Counted from the first letter of the stretch, positions 45,067 to 54,098 are shown. The stretch is DNA of 64,000 bases from TM7 phylum sp. oral taxon 348 (GCA_007845485.1 SDRW01000001.1:124001-188000), one strand, 5' to 3'. Made by a program: numbers and translations. Notes: generated by a model from the letters alone, not told the origin.

Positions 45067-45084
45067 TTGCCCACCCTATTATGA

Positions 45085-46515
45085 TTATCTACTAAAGCTT
45101 CGAACGCGGATTGTATCAGTTTCGCCACTCACACCAGGCTGTCTACCACTAATAACAGCTACTGTTATATTATCAACATCGCCAAACATGCCATTATCAA
45201 ACAGTTCTTTAGCCAACTGCACTCCAGCTCGTTCGCCATCTGGCCTTATAAAACTCCTGTTTGCGTAACTGAGAGCCAACTGTTGCGCTGAACGTTTTTC
45301 GCTAGTCACGCTAATTATAGGTATATTTGGTCGAAATGCTGCAACATTAGCAGCAGTCGCCCCTGTTTTAGTTTCAGCAACAATTGCATCAACATCTAGT
45401 TCTTTTGCTAAATTTACAGCAGCATGGCTAATTGCATTGCGCCAGTCACCTGATTTAATTTGATTATCTGCAGGTATTATATCTATATGATCTTGCGTAT
45501 ATAAGATAACATCTCTCATAGCCTTAACGGTTTCGATAGGGTAACTACCATTGGCTGTCTCATCGCTTAACATAACAGCATCAGCACCGATAATTACAGC
45601 CGTAGATACATCGCTAACTTCTGCTCGGGTTGGCTCTGGGTTATCAACCATACTACCCATCATTTGGGTTGCAACTATACTCAGCTTGCCATACTTGCGG
45701 CAAAGAGAAATAATCTGCCGCTGGACAATTGGCACAACCTCAGCACCAGCTTCAACAGCTAGATCACCACGAGCTACCATCACACCATCAGAAGCCTTTA
45801 CAATTTCTTCTAGAGTTTCAGGCTTAATAGCAGATTTAGTCTCTATTTTTGCAATGATCTGAGCTTCAGAGTTATGAGAGACTAGAATCTGGCGTAAGTT
45901 ATCAATATCACCTGCATTCTGAACAAAACTTAACGCAACAAAATCTATATCTTGAGTCGCACCAAATTCAATATCTGCTAAATCTTTCTCAGTTAGAATA
46001 TCACCACCAAAATCTGTATCAGGCAGATTAATTCCTTTTCTGCTCATTAAGGTACCATCATTTTCTACTCGTACACGTATAGCAGTATCGCTTTCCTTAG
46101 TAATAACTTTGGTTCGAATTTTACCGTCAAATATATAGAGAGGCTCACCAGGTTTTACCTTTTCTGCCAAATTATATTGCACAGGAATATTATTAGAACC
46201 ATCATGTTCGATACCATAAGCTAGTACTATCTCATCGCCAGCTTTAACATCCATTCTCATATCATCTTTAAGCATACCTAGTCTGATTTTTGGACCTTGT
46301 AAATCTTGCAAAATAGCAACGGGCCTACCTAATTTTTCACTAGCCTCCCTAAGCCAATTAAATTGCTCTACGCGCTCCTCAAATGTACCGTGGCTAAAAT
46401 TAAATCTAAAGCCGTTTGCACCAGCTTTTATTAATTGTTCCAGCTTCTCATAACTATTAACAGCTGGACCTACTGTTGATAGGATTTTTGTACGTTTAAG
46501 TAATAGTTTCTTCAT
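45085..46515 (-). CDS. pyk: Pyruvate kinase
   Basis: 476 residues. Core motifs RTKILSTVGPAVNSYEKLEQ, FRFNFSHGTFEERVEQF, and the signature IIAKIETKSAI followed by DGVMVARGDLAVE are present. The extra C-terminal phosphohistidine-like domain of some bacteria is missing. The enzyme makes ATP and pyruvate from phosphoenolpyruvate. It leads the operon pyk-pgk-tpiA; TATAAT ends 7 bases before the ATG. Confidence 0.97.
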   Translation of the reverse strand: MKKLLLKRTKILSTVGPAVNSYEKLEQLIKAGANGFRFNFSHGTFEERVEQFNWLREASEKLGRPVAILQDLQGPKIRLGMLKDDMRMDVKAGDEIVLAYGIEHDGSNNIPVQYNLAEKVKPGEPLYIFDGKIRTKVITKESDTAIRVRVENDGTLMSRKGINLPDTDFGGDILTEKDLADIEFGATQDIDFVALSFVQNAGDIDNLRQILVSHNSEAQIIAKIETKSAIKPETLEEIVKASDGVMVARGDLAVEAGAEVVPIVQRQIISLCRKYGKLSIVATQMMGSMVDNPEPTRAEVSDVSTAVIIGADAVMLSDETANGSYPIETVKAMRDVILYTQDHIDIIPADNQIKSGDWRNAISHAAVNLAKELDVDAIVAETKTGATAANVAAFRPNIPIISVTSEKRSAQQLALSYANRSFIRPDGERAGVQLAKELFDNGMFGDVDNITVAVISGRQPGVSGETDTIRVRSFSR

Positions 46516-46522
46516 TCTAAAT

Positions 46523-46528
46523 ATTATA
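46523..46528 (-). promoter_or_regulatory. -10 element of the glycolytic operon
   Basis: TATAAT on the minus strand, 7 bases before the pyk ATG at 46515; predicts a leaderless mRNA. Confidence 0.55.
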
Positions 46529-46618
46529 CTCTAAAATCATTACTCATAATAGACCTTCGGTAGTTTTAATATTATTTGTCGTTTTTATAAATACACTATG
46601 TACAATTTCACGCATTAC

Positions 46619-46627
46619 TGATATAAT
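46619..46627 (+). promoter_or_regulatory. Extended -10 promoter of tRNA-Glu
   Basis: TGA-TATAAT; TGTACA stands 17 bases upstream as a weak -35. The start of transcription would be about 28 bases before the tRNA. Confidence 0.55.
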
Positions 46628-46661
46628 CAACGATAAAGTTTTATTTTAGAAACTTTATTTT

Positions 46662-46736
46662 GGCCTTATCGTCTAACGGTTAGGACACCAGGTTTTCATC
46701 CTGGCAATCCGGGTTCGATTCCCGGTAAGGTCACCA
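46662..46736 (+). tRNA. tRNA-Glu (UUC)
   Basis: Complete cloverleaf with encoded CCA. Anticodon stem CCAGG/CCTGG holds loop TTTTCAT, giving TTC; the acceptor stem GGCCTTA pairs with TAAGGTC. This tRNA is a substrate expected for MnmA encoded in the window. Confidence 0.96.
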
Positions 46737-46757
46737 AATATAGAATTTTTAAATTGT

Positions 46758-46778
46758 CGCCAGAGATTGGCGTTTTTT
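46758..46778 (+). terminator. Terminator after tRNA-Glu
   Basis: CGCCA-GAGAT-TGGCG hairpin followed by six T residues. Confidence 0.75.
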
Positions 46779-46809
46779 AATGTTTTAACTTAAATATAAT
46801 CATAAGAAA

Positions 46810-46838
46810 TTTACTTGTTTTAATAATTATGATATAAT
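46810..46838 (+). promoter_or_regulatory. Promoter of the 68-residue membrane protein gene
   Basis: TTTACT (46810-46815), 17-base spacer ending in TGA, TATAAT (46833-46838). The gene starts at 46964, so the leader would be about 118 bases. A second weak TAAACT near 46949 could give a leaderless mRNA. Confidence 0.5.
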
Positions 46839-46963
46839 TTCGGAGATACATTTTAGAATAATAACCAATAATTTATTAGCTTTAAACAGGAATTTTTTAG
46901 ATTATAGATAATATAAAGTTATTGTATTAAAGAGAGACTGACCGCTCATAAACTAGATAAAAT

Positions 46964-47170
46964 ATGACAAAGAAAAAGAGAACTAAAAAATATCAAGGGG
47001 CAAAATCTGACTCCAAAAAACCAACAATAATTCACGTATCAGCCGTAAAACGTAGCAAACACGGACAATGGTGGTATGACAACAAAAAGAAAGTGCAAAT
47101 CGCTGCTTCCGTTATAATCATATCCATTATTATGGTGTGGTTAATTGTTGATTTTTTACATACCATTTAA
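46964..47170 (+). CDS. Small basic single-helix membrane protein
   Basis: 68 residues. A strongly basic N-terminal half (TKKKRTKKYQGAKSDSKKP) precedes one membrane helix (VQIAASVIIISIIMVWLIVD, about 45-64). Function unknown; a basic cytoplasmic tail next to a helix is common for proteins touching nucleic acid or the Sec machinery. It overlaps the convergent folD end by 15 bases. No close family was recognised. Confidence 0.65.
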   Translation: MTKKKRTKKYQGAKSDSKKPTIIHVSAVKRSKHGQWWYDNKKKVQIAASVIIISIIMVWLIVDFLHTI

Positions 47171-47977
47171 CTTAGCCTGACGATAGGCTGCTAAAATAGT
47201 ATTATCAAATAATGCGGCGACCGTTAATGGTCCAACGCCACCTTTATCTGGTGTGATTATTAGATCCTTACGCTCACGAACATCATCAGATAGATCGCCT
47301 TTTATAATACCTTTCTCACTCGCTGTCCCAGCATCAATAACTACAGCACCAGATTTTAACATTGAGCTTTTTATAAGACTCGTCACTCCTGTTGCAGTAA
47401 CTATAACATCGTATTTGGGGATTTCTATATACAAGTCATACCCATCCCCCTTTTCAAAAACATCTACATTATAACCAGATTCTTTCCAAAGACGAGTAAG
47501 TGGAGCGCCTACAAGTTTACCTCGACCAACTATAGCAACATTTTTGCCAGATAAATCTATACCATAGCCTGACAATAACCAATTAATCGCCATAGGTGTA
47601 GCTGGTGTAAAATTACCCCCAGAAAGTCCGTCAACATCCTTATTAGGATTAATATGTGATAATATTTGATCAGTATCCAAATCGCCAGGTAGGGGTAGTT
47701 GAACAATAATACCATGAATACTATCGTCACGAGAAAGTGTATTGAGTCTCTTGATTATAGTATCGGCATTTTCTTTATAGACACTAAATTCTACTAAAAT
47801 ATCATTAGCATAAGCTTTCTTTAGATTAATATACGTATCTATTACTTTATTGCCGCTATCTACATACACAACAGATAGTTTAGGTATGATCTTTTTTGAT
47901 TGACGCAAATTTCTTACTTGCTTAAGTTGGCGTACTTTTACAAAACTAGCAAGCTCAGCCCCATTTAAAATCTTCAT
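47156..47977 (-). CDS. folD: FolD methylenetetrahydrofolate dehydrogenase/cyclohydrolase
   Basis: 273 residues from the ATG at 47977 (MKILNGAELASFVK). The catalytic Lys/Tyr region is SVVYVDSGNKVIDTYINLKK, with IVQLPLPGDLD, PNKDVDGLSGGN, the NADP site VGRGKLVGAPLTRLW and DKGGVGPLTVAALFDNT. It interconverts methylene-, methenyl- and formyl-THF and works with GlyA (54186) in one-carbon supply. Earlier ATGs up to 48025 are rejected because TATAAT (47985-47990) ends 7 bases before 47977. Confidence 0.95.
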   Translation of the reverse strand: MKILNGAELASFVKVRQLKQVRNLRQSKKIIPKLSVVYVDSGNKVIDTYINLKKAYANDILVEFSVYKENADTIIKRLNTLSRDDSIHGIIVQLPLPGDLDTDQILSHINPNKDVDGLSGGNFTPATPMAINWLLSGYGIDLSGKNVAIVGRGKLVGAPLTRLWKESGYNVDVFEKGDGYDLYIEIPKYDVIVTATGVTSLIKSSMLKSGAVVIDAGTASEKGIIKGDLSDDVRERKDLIITPDKGGVGPLTVAALFDNTILAAYRQAKLNGM

Positions 47978-47984
47978 AGTCTTT

Positions 47985-47990
47985 ATTATA
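47985..47990 (-). promoter_or_regulatory. -10 element of folD
   Basis: TATAAT on the minus strand, 7 bases before the ATG at 47977; back to back with the tRNA-Arg promoter. Confidence 0.55.
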
Positions 47991-48002
47991 CTATGTAAAG
48001 TG

Positions 48003-48011
48003 TGATAAAAT
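48003..48011 (+). promoter_or_regulatory. Extended -10 promoter of tRNA-Arg (UCG)
   Basis: TGA-TAAAAT ending 10 bases before the tRNA. Confidence 0.5.
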
Positions 48012-48021
48012 GAAATTGTAA

Positions 48022-48098
48022 GCACCTGTAGCTCAGCGGATTAGAGCACTGGTCTTCGGAACCAGGTGTCGTACGTTCGAATCGTACCAGGTGTACCA
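48022..48098 (+). tRNA. tRNA-Arg (UCG)
   Basis: Complete cloverleaf with encoded CCA. Anticodon stem CTGGT/ACCAG holds loop CTTCGGA, giving TCG. The first acceptor pair is G-U. Confidence 0.94.
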
Positions 48099-48118
48099 AG
48101 AATTTATTTACTACATAG

Positions 48119-48153
48119 TATATCGCCCATATTTGTTGGCGATATATTTTATA
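48119..48153 (+). terminator. Terminator after tRNA-Arg (UCG)
   Basis: TATATCGCC and GGCGATATA form a perfect 9-pair stem with a 10-base loop, followed by TTTTATATT. It also separates the tRNA from the convergent RCC1 gene. Confidence 0.6.
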
Positions 48154-48158
48154 TTCAC

Positions 48159-50909
48159 TTAATATCTTACTGCATTACTCAAATCTAAAAGACCATTTGT
48201 TTGGGTAGGTACTATTGAATTAAAAGATGAATTACCAGGTGAGATAAATCCTCCGTCCAATCCCCAACAATATATGCCATAGCCTGTAGCAGCACAAGTT
48301 CTATTTTCCCCAGTTGCTATCGATCTAATATATTGCCCATGTAATGGCGTGCCATTTGTTTTAACTGCTACGGGGCTAGACTTACTTGTTTTAGACCCAT
48401 CCCCTAACTGTCCATAGTTATTATTTCCCCAGCAGTAAATAACATTATTTGCAATAACACATGTATGGGTAGAGCTAGAGCTAATAGCTCCTATTGATTT
48501 ATCTTTTAATACAGAATTGGTGCTCTTGGCATTTATAGCACCAGACTTAGGAATGCGAACATTTGTGGAACTAGATCCATAGCCAAGCCTATTTTCTGTT
48601 CCCCAGCAGTATAGTTGAGACTTAATATCAACTGCACAAGAGATACCGTTTGAGACTGTAATTAAAACTTTAGAGATATCATTAACAGGATCACCTACCT
48701 CAATGAGCTTAGGTGACTTAACTAAACCAGTTCCACTTGATTCTCCTTTTAAATTTTTACCCCAACAATATACTTTTTTATCAGCCAAGGCACAGGTATT
48801 ATCACCTCCAGCTACTATATCAGTAGTTTTTCCATGAAGTCCAGAAGCAGAGTCAGCACTCACAAGTACAGCTCTGGAACTAGAACTGCCCAATCCATTT
48901 CCTAAAGTTCCAGCAGCTCCCCAGCAATATACATTACCCTCAGCTATAGCACAGGCATGTGACTTTCCTACAGTTACCTTAGTAACTTTCTTGTGAGAAA
49001 AAGTGTCGCCTACATTAGCAATCACTGGGACTGGTTTTGATCTATTAATACTTGTTCCGTCACCCAAATTAGAGTAAGTATTCTCCCCCCAACAATATGC
49101 TTTACTACTGATTACAGCACAACCAAACGAAGGGCTATCGCCATCACTAAGATCAACATTAGTAGCTCTACCATTAACTACAGCTCTATCATCTTCTCCA
49201 GCAATAAGAACCGGTCTCTTTCTAATATTAGATGTGCCGTCACCAACTGAACTCTTAATATTTCTACCCCAACAATAAAGCTTATTATTCGCAATAGAAC
49301 ATACATTGCTAGACACTGCTAAAGAGGTACGGAAATTAGGAGTATTTCCTCCACGTAATGCACCATCATGAGATATGGGACTTACTGGATCAGGAGCTTT
49401 TCTATAATTACCAGTACCAGTAGATCCTGCGTCATTTCTACCCCAACAATATATCCAGCTATTTAAACTAGCACATCCGCCAAAATCACCAGCGGATATA
49501 GATTCTATTTGTTTACCATATAATAAATTCTTTGAAGGAGTAGAACTTGCGTCAACGGGTTTATTATATCTTTCTCCACCTGATGAACCACCATGTCGGG
49601 TTCGCCCCCAGCAGTATGGCTTAGAGTCAGCGACTACACATGTATTAATATGCGAAGTGGATACATCTGTTACTTTTTTATTTTTTAAAATACTGTTATT
49701 ACTTATATCTACAGGGCTAGATCTATCATACGTATCACCAGTACCCAGTTGACCATCATCATTTCTACCCCAACAATAAAGCCTCCCTTCAGCTATAGCA
49801 CAGGTATGTTCACCTTTTAGGGATATTTTCTCAACTCTTTTTCCTTCCATAGGACTGCCTGCGCCCACTTCAAATGGTCTAGGTCGGTCATTATTATCAC
49901 CAGTACCCAGTTGACCATAGTTATTCTTTCCCCAACAATAAAGTTTATCACCCGCTATAGCACAAGCGTAATTGTTCCATACAGATGTACCAATATCAGT
50001 GACTTGCTTATCATATATACCAGTATTAGTACTTACAGGCAGTGGCGTCTCTGAATCCGAATAAGATCCATTACCAAAAACTCCATCTTTATTTTGACCC
50101 AAGCAATAGGCCTTATATTCTGCTATTATGCACGTGTAACCGTATCCCGCAGAAACCTTATCAACTCTCTTATTATTTATACTACCAAGATTAATTCTAG
50201 TAGCAAAATTATATTGGCCTGGACCACCAAATCCGCTAGAATTGCTCATATTACCCCAGCAATACATTTTACCCTCAGATGTTGCACAAACATGTAATCT
50301 ACCCGCGGAGACTTGATCAACTTCTTTATCCTTTAGATCGCTATTAGGGTCACTAGAAGTATCAGCTGGAACAGGCCAATCATAATAGGAACCATATTTA
50401 GCTTTTTCATCATAGTAGTAATAGCCAACACCTATACGCATAGCACTATTATCTCCCCAGCAATAAACCTTTTTGCCAGATACAGCGCATACTACATCAT
50501 CACCGATATCCATCTGAATAGGCTTGTAATCTGAAACTACAGGAGTTATGGGAATGTCCACTTTTTCGTTAGCTTTATATGTAGTATGTCCAAATTGAAC
50601 ACTACCATTAGACGATAAATATATGTTTGAAGAGCTTGAATTTATCTTATAATCATAAGTTACATTTGAGCCAATACTACCGCTTCCTATCAATGATGAG
50701 CCCTGTACACTATCGTCAGCGCCTTTAATTGCAGCCATTAGTCCTGATCTCGCAGAATTACGTGCTGTAGATATATTATCAAGATCACGCGTAGAAACTG
50801 ATAAGCTACTAAGATATTGTAAAACGATAGCAAATATAGACATAGCTACAAAAGATAAACCTACAACGATTGAAAGTATGTAACCATCTTCACTCTTCTT
50901 GCCTACCAT
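48159..50909 (-). CDS. GspK/PilX-like minor pilin carrying 14 RCC1 repeats (putative pilus-tip propeller)
   Basis: 916 residues. The N-terminus (MVGKKSEDGYILSIVV, then GLSFVAMSIFAIVLQYL) has a prepilin-like leader ending in Gly and a hydrophobic helix. Glu at mature position 5 is absent, as in the GspK tip subunit. From about residue 140 to 895 there are 14 repeats with the pattern C-x(8)-[YC]CWG-x(n)-G; examples are LYCWGKNNYGQLGTGD and IYCWGNNNYGQLGDGS. These are RCC1/BNR-like blades, enough for two seven-bladed propellers, each with a paired Cys likely to form a disulfide outside the cell. It overlaps the upstream pilin gene by 7 bases. Role in host attachment is inferred. Confidence 0.82.
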   Translation of the reverse strand: MVGKKSEDGYILSIVVGLSFVAMSIFAIVLQYLSSLSVSTRDLDNISTARNSARSGLMAAIKGADDSVQGSSLIGSGSIGSNVTYDYKINSSSSNIYLSSNGSVQFGHTTYKANEKVDIPITPVVSDYKPIQMDIGDDVVCAVSGKKVYCWGDNSAMRIGVGYYYYDEKAKYGSYYDWPVPADTSSDPNSDLKDKEVDQVSAGRLHVCATSEGKMYCWGNMSNSSGFGGPGQYNFATRINLGSINNKRVDKVSAGYGYTCIIAEYKAYCLGQNKDGVFGNGSYSDSETPLPVSTNTGIYDKQVTDIGTSVWNNYACAIAGDKLYCWGKNNYGQLGTGDNNDRPRPFEVGAGSPMEGKRVEKISLKGEHTCAIAEGRLYCWGRNDDGQLGTGDTYDRSSPVDISNNSILKNKKVTDVSTSHINTCVVADSKPYCWGRTRHGGSSGGERYNKPVDASSTPSKNLLYGKQIESISAGDFGGCASLNSWIYCWGRNDAGSTGTGNYRKAPDPVSPISHDGALRGGNTPNFRTSLAVSSNVCSIANNKLYCWGRNIKSSVGDGTSNIRKRPVLIAGEDDRAVVNGRATNVDLSDGDSPSFGCAVISSKAYCWGENTYSNLGDGTSINRSKPVPVIANVGDTFSHKKVTKVTVGKSHACAIAEGNVYCWGAAGTLGNGLGSSSSRAVLVSADSASGLHGKTTDIVAGGDNTCALADKKVYCWGKNLKGESSGTGLVKSPKLIEVGDPVNDISKVLITVSNGISCAVDIKSQLYCWGTENRLGYGSSSTNVRIPKSGAINAKSTNSVLKDKSIGAISSSSTHTCVIANNVIYCWGNNNYGQLGDGSKTSKSSPVAVKTNGTPLHGQYIRSIATGENRTCAATGYGIYCWGLDGGFISPGNSSFNSIVPTQTNGLLDLSNAVRY

Positions 50910-51658
50910 GATATATCCTTTCTCTTATGTACGGAATATTTATACTCTTTGTCATTTATATTATATTTAGTTGTTATTTTTATAGAGACAACTTTGTTGT
51001 CTATTACAGATAGGGAAAGCGGCGGAGAATTATATTTGTATGCATAAGAATCACTATCTGGCGATAATGACGAACCATTATGATAATTAACCTCAAACCC
51101 ATCTACATTGTTTAATAATAAAATATCACGAGGAGATCCTTTATCTGGAAATTTTGTAGTAGATTCATATGGATATTTACATATAATTTTATCTTCTGGC
51201 GGCTCCACGATAGATCTTCTATAAAGCCTAGAATTATGCACATAGTAAACTACATTATATTTATATGGTTTGTCTGATTTACCACAGTTTTCTGTTTTAT
51301 CTGCAATAGTCGAAAGTTCTCTATCCTTACTCTGAGGCGGCTTTGTAATTGCAGGAAGTGTTAATATTAACGTACGCATAGAACTACCAGCTCCACGATA
51401 ATTCCATCCTCGCAAAGGAGCTGGATAGTCTATATTATTGGAAAGAGGAGCCCTTCTAAATTCGATAGTACGATCTAAATCTGAATCTATTACACTAATA
51501 GCCTTATGAGAATCATTAATCTGTTTAGCCCGCAATATTTGGCCATATTGTAAGCTAGAAAATTTTACTAATGTAGGCACTAACCCTATTATCACAACAG
51601 AAGATATAGATATTACCAATATAAGTTCTACGACAGTAAAACCATATCTATTGCGCAT
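50903..51658 (-). CDS. Minor pilin, PilW/GspJ-like
   Basis: 251 residues. Prepilin signal MRNRYG, cleaved before FTVVELILVISISSVVIIGL, includes the Glu at mature position 5. The rest is a secreted domain with two Cys near the middle (NCGKSDK; KIICKYP) and strands typical of a GspJ/PilW pseudopilin. It is the middle gene of the three-gene minor-pilin operon, overlapping both neighbours, so it should act in the tip complex with them. Confidence 0.85.
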   Translation of the reverse strand: MRNRYGFTVVELILVISISSVVIIGLVPTLVKFSSLQYGQILRAKQINDSHKAISVIDSDLDRTIEFRRAPLSNNIDYPAPLRGWNYRGAGSSMRTLILTLPAITKPPQSKDRELSTIADKTENCGKSDKPYKYNVVYYVHNSRLYRRSIVEPPEDKIICKYPYESTTKFPDKGSPRDILLLNNVDGFEVNYHNGSSLSPDSDSYAYKYNSPPLSLSVIDNKVVSIKITTKYNINDKEYKYSVHKRKDISW

Positions 51659-52100
51659 ATGTTACCTGCTTCACAGTCTCTATATTAGTAGCGTTGGGAT
51701 GATTTTTATACTCTACGACAGATTCAACCACCACATAGTTATCGCATCCTTTGCTAGGACTTGTGTATGCCACTATTTTCTGATTTATAGAAGAATTTTT
51801 TATTTCAGTAAGATTGGAGTCTTCATTAAATTTATCACCCTTATTAATAAGACTCTTCTGAAACTTAGTCACAGAGTCATTTATTTCACATTCAAAACCA
51901 GCTTCTTTTAGATTTTTTATTCGTTTATAGCGCTCTAGATTAACATTAGCTATCATAATAGCAACGGAACGAAGTTTTCTCCATTCAAACGATCTAGTTG
52001 CATAAATATAAGACTGAGCTAAAACGCCGATGACAATTGATGCAACAAATACAGATACTAAAACTTCCACAAGAGTAAACCCACCTTCTGATTTGTCCAT
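51648..52100 (-). CDS. Minor pilin, PilV/GspI-like
   Basis: 150 residues. Signal MDKSEGG followed by FTLVEVLVSVFVASIVIGVL, with Glu at mature position 5. The body has two Cys (FECEIN; GCDNYVV) and a short beta-rich domain like GspI/PilV. It opens the operon; TGT-TATAAT ends 11 bases before the ATG. Together with the next two genes it resembles the I-J-K tip set of type II secretion and type IV pili. Confidence 0.85.
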   Translation of the reverse strand: MDKSEGGFTLVEVLVSVFVASIVIGVLAQSYIYATRSFEWRKLRSVAIMIANVNLERYKRIKNLKEAGFECEINDSVTKFQKSLINKGDKFNEDSNLTEIKNSSINQKIVAYTSPSKGCDNYVVVESVVEYKNHPNATNIETVKQVTYAQ

Positions 52101-52111
52101 AGTTATTATGG

Positions 52112-52120
52112 ATTATAACA
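52112..52120 (-). promoter_or_regulatory. Extended -10 promoter of the minor-pilin operon
   Basis: TGT-TATAAT on the minus strand (TATAAT at 52112-52117), 11 bases before the ATG at 52100. Confidence 0.55.
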
Positions 52121-52215
52121 TGTTAAAACTAATAATATCAAAGATTTATTTAAGTTATATTTTATTCTTCCATACTTGAAAAAGTACGCATTATTTAGTA
52201 CAATTACATAGACTT

Positions 52216-52292
52216 GGGTCAGTAGCTCAGCTGGTTAGAGCACCTGCCTCTTAAGCAGGGTGTCCTGGGTTCGATTCCCAGCTGACCCACCA
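52216..52292 (+). tRNA. tRNA-Lys (CUU)
   Basis: Complete cloverleaf with encoded CCA. Anticodon stem CCTGC/GCAGG holds loop CTCTTAA, giving CTT; acceptor stem GGGTCAG pairs with CTGACCC. Confidence 0.96.
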
Positions 52293-52311
52293 AACAAAGA
52301 TTTTATCATAT

Positions 52312-52341
52312 CGATACGTTAATGTATCGTTTTTTATTTAT
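52312..52341 (+). terminator. Terminator after tRNA-Lys
   Basis: CGATAC-GTTAAT-GTATCG hairpin followed by TTTTTTATTTAT. Confidence 0.7.
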
Positions 52342-52403
52342 ATTTATATTAGTGCACAATTTTAGAGACGAGAGTATAACAGCTATTTACAAAATATCAT
52401 ATG

Positions 52404-52412
52404 TGATATAAT
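52404..52412 (+). promoter_or_regulatory. Extended -10 promoter of murB
   Basis: TGA-TATAAT, TATAAT at 52407-52412, 6 bases before the ATG at 52419. Confidence 0.6.
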
Positions 52413-52418
52413 CGTAAT

Positions 52419-53438
52419 ATGAAACTAATTGATAATCCTTCTTTATCTAACTACTTAACTATGAAAATTGGTGGTTCAGCTCTGATGATGGCTGAAGCGT
52501 ATAATCTAAAAGATATTCAAGACATAATACAAAAATGTAAAAATGAGAAACTAAAATTCTACATCCTAGGAGGTGGAAGTAATATAATTGCGCATGATGA
52601 AACTTTTAATGGCATAATCATACAAAATAAAATTACTGGAATGAATGTCATTAAAGAAGACGGAGAATCTGCTGTAATAAAAGCTGGCAGCGGTGAACCA
52701 TGGGATGACCTAGTAAAAATGTCTATACATATGAACCTCAGTGGTATTGAAGCTATGTCAATCATACCAGGAACTTGTGGAGCAGCACCTGTACAAAATA
52801 TTGGCGCCTATGGTCAAGAAATAGCAGACACCTTGATAGAAGTGGAGGCTTTTAATACTGATAGCGGCGAGGTTGAAACTATCGCAGCTAAAGATTGTGA
52901 ATTCAAATACCGAAGCAGTATTTTTAGAGATAAACTACCTGGGAAATATATAATAATATCTATCACTCTACGCCTTTCAAAATCTAAGCCAAAACCACCA
53001 TTTTATGCGAATTTACAAAAATATTTAGATAATGCGCATATCACAGACTATAATGTATCGGATATACGCCAAGCTGTCATACAGATTAGGCAAACTAAAC
53101 TTCCCGATCCTGCGAAACAACCAAATTCAGGCTCTTTCTTTAAAAATGCCATAGTAACAAAGCAAAAATTAGAACAGCTATTAGCTAATTATCCAAATGC
53201 ACCATATTATGATATGGGAAATAATCAATATAAAGTACCGACTGGCTGGCTCATTGATAACTGTAACTTAAAAGGTAAATTAATAAAGGGTATGCGCATA
53301 AATCCAGCAAACGCCTTAGTTCTAATTAATGAATCTGCTAGTGGATATAAAGACTTAGCTGCTGCCCGTGCAGAAATCACAGCTACCGTATATGATAAGT
53401 TTGGCATAAAAATAGAGCAAGAGCCCCTTGAAATTTAA
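52419..53438 (+). CDS. murB: UDP-N-acetylenolpyruvoylglucosamine reductase
   Basis: 339 residues, type I (E. coli-like). FAD motif FYILGGGSNIIAHDETFNG, PGTCGAAPVQNIGAYGQEI, the Tyr-loop FKYRSSIFRDKLPGKY, and catalytic Ser in QPNSGSFFKN. It reduces the enolpyruvyl product of MurA (56269) in peptidoglycan synthesis. A monocistronic, leaderless gene judging by its promoter. Confidence 0.96.
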   Translation: MKLIDNPSLSNYLTMKIGGSALMMAEAYNLKDIQDIIQKCKNEKLKFYILGGGSNIIAHDETFNGIIIQNKITGMNVIKEDGESAVIKAGSGEPWDDLVKMSIHMNLSGIEAMSIIPGTCGAAPVQNIGAYGQEIADTLIEVEAFNTDSGEVETIAAKDCEFKYRSSIFRDKLPGKYIIISITLRLSKSKPKPPFYANLQKYLDNAHITDYNVSDIRQAVIQIRQTKLPDPAKQPNSGSFFKNAIVTKQKLEQLLANYPNAPYYDMGNNQYKVPTGWLIDNCNLKGKLIKGMRINPANALVLINESASGYKDLAAARAEITATVYDKFGIKIEQEPLEI

Positions 53439-53528
53439 TATAAAATACATATTATATTGCGTTTATTAAAACAATGGTTTACAATTGCGATATAAATAAT
53501 TAATTTAATAGGGGGCATTCATAAAAAC

Positions 53529-54026
53529 ATGAATCTTCAAAAATCAAAACAAGCTGGCTTTACATTAATAGAGCTTCTTATAGTAATAGTAGTTATTGCA
53601 ATCTTGGCAGCCATTTCTGTGGTTACATTTACAGGGATTCAGCAACAAGGTCGCGATTCTCGCCGAGCTGGCGATTCGGCAAATATTGTTAAATTAGTTT
53701 CAACATGTATGGCTTCTGAAAGTGGCGCTGAGTGGAAGGATATTTCTACTTTAGCAGCACTTAAAACAGCCGTTAAATCTGGTGGAAAATGTTCAAAATC
53801 TAGCAATATTAATGATGAAACTCTAGATACATTAGTAGTTTCAGATCCTGCACATAGTAGCAAGATAGAAATGCAGTATCAAATTTGTGCTCCTACAGGA
53901 ACTTCTGACGAAAACATTAAAGATAATATTACTGGAATTAAGATAGCTTACTGGCACGAAAAAGACAACAGAACAAAATCTGTTACTGCTGGTGAAGCAG
54001 GTAATTGTAAAGCACCTGATGCTTAG
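53529..54026 (+). CDS. Type IV major-type pilin (PilA/PilE-like)
   Basis: 165 residues. Signal MNLQKSKQAG followed by FTLIELLIVIVVIAILAAIS, with Glu at mature position 5 and the classic N-terminal helix. A globular domain with two pairs of Cys (VSTCMAS, GGKCSKS, QICAPTG, GNCKAPD) follows. The gene stands alone with GGGGG 13 bases before the ATG and a strong terminator after it, as expected for an abundant subunit. It lies near the minor-pilin operon. Confidence 0.92.
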   Translation: MNLQKSKQAGFTLIELLIVIVVIAILAAISVVTFTGIQQQGRDSRRAGDSANIVKLVSTCMASESGAEWKDISTLAALKTAVKSGGKCSKSSNINDETLDTLVVSDPAHSSKIEMQYQICAPTGTSDENIKDNITGIKIAYWHEKDNRTKSVTAGEAGNCKAPDA

Positions 54027-54055
54027 TATAAATAATTATTTTACTATTTAAGATT

Positions 54056-54098
54056 AACAAAACACCCCATAATGTATAATACTACGGGGTGTTTTGTT
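54056..54098. terminator. Strong bidirectional terminator between pilin and glyA
   Basis: A 13-base perfect inverted repeat (54056-54068 with 54086-54098; core ACACCCC/GGGGTGT) with a 17-base loop and T-rich flanks on both strands. It ends the pilin transcript and the convergent glyA transcript. Confidence 0.8.

Noticed and set aside
48159-50909. CRISPR or DNA repeat array
   Set aside because: The repeated sequence is spaced by about 54 codons and follows the protein motif YCWG; it encodes RCC1 blades.
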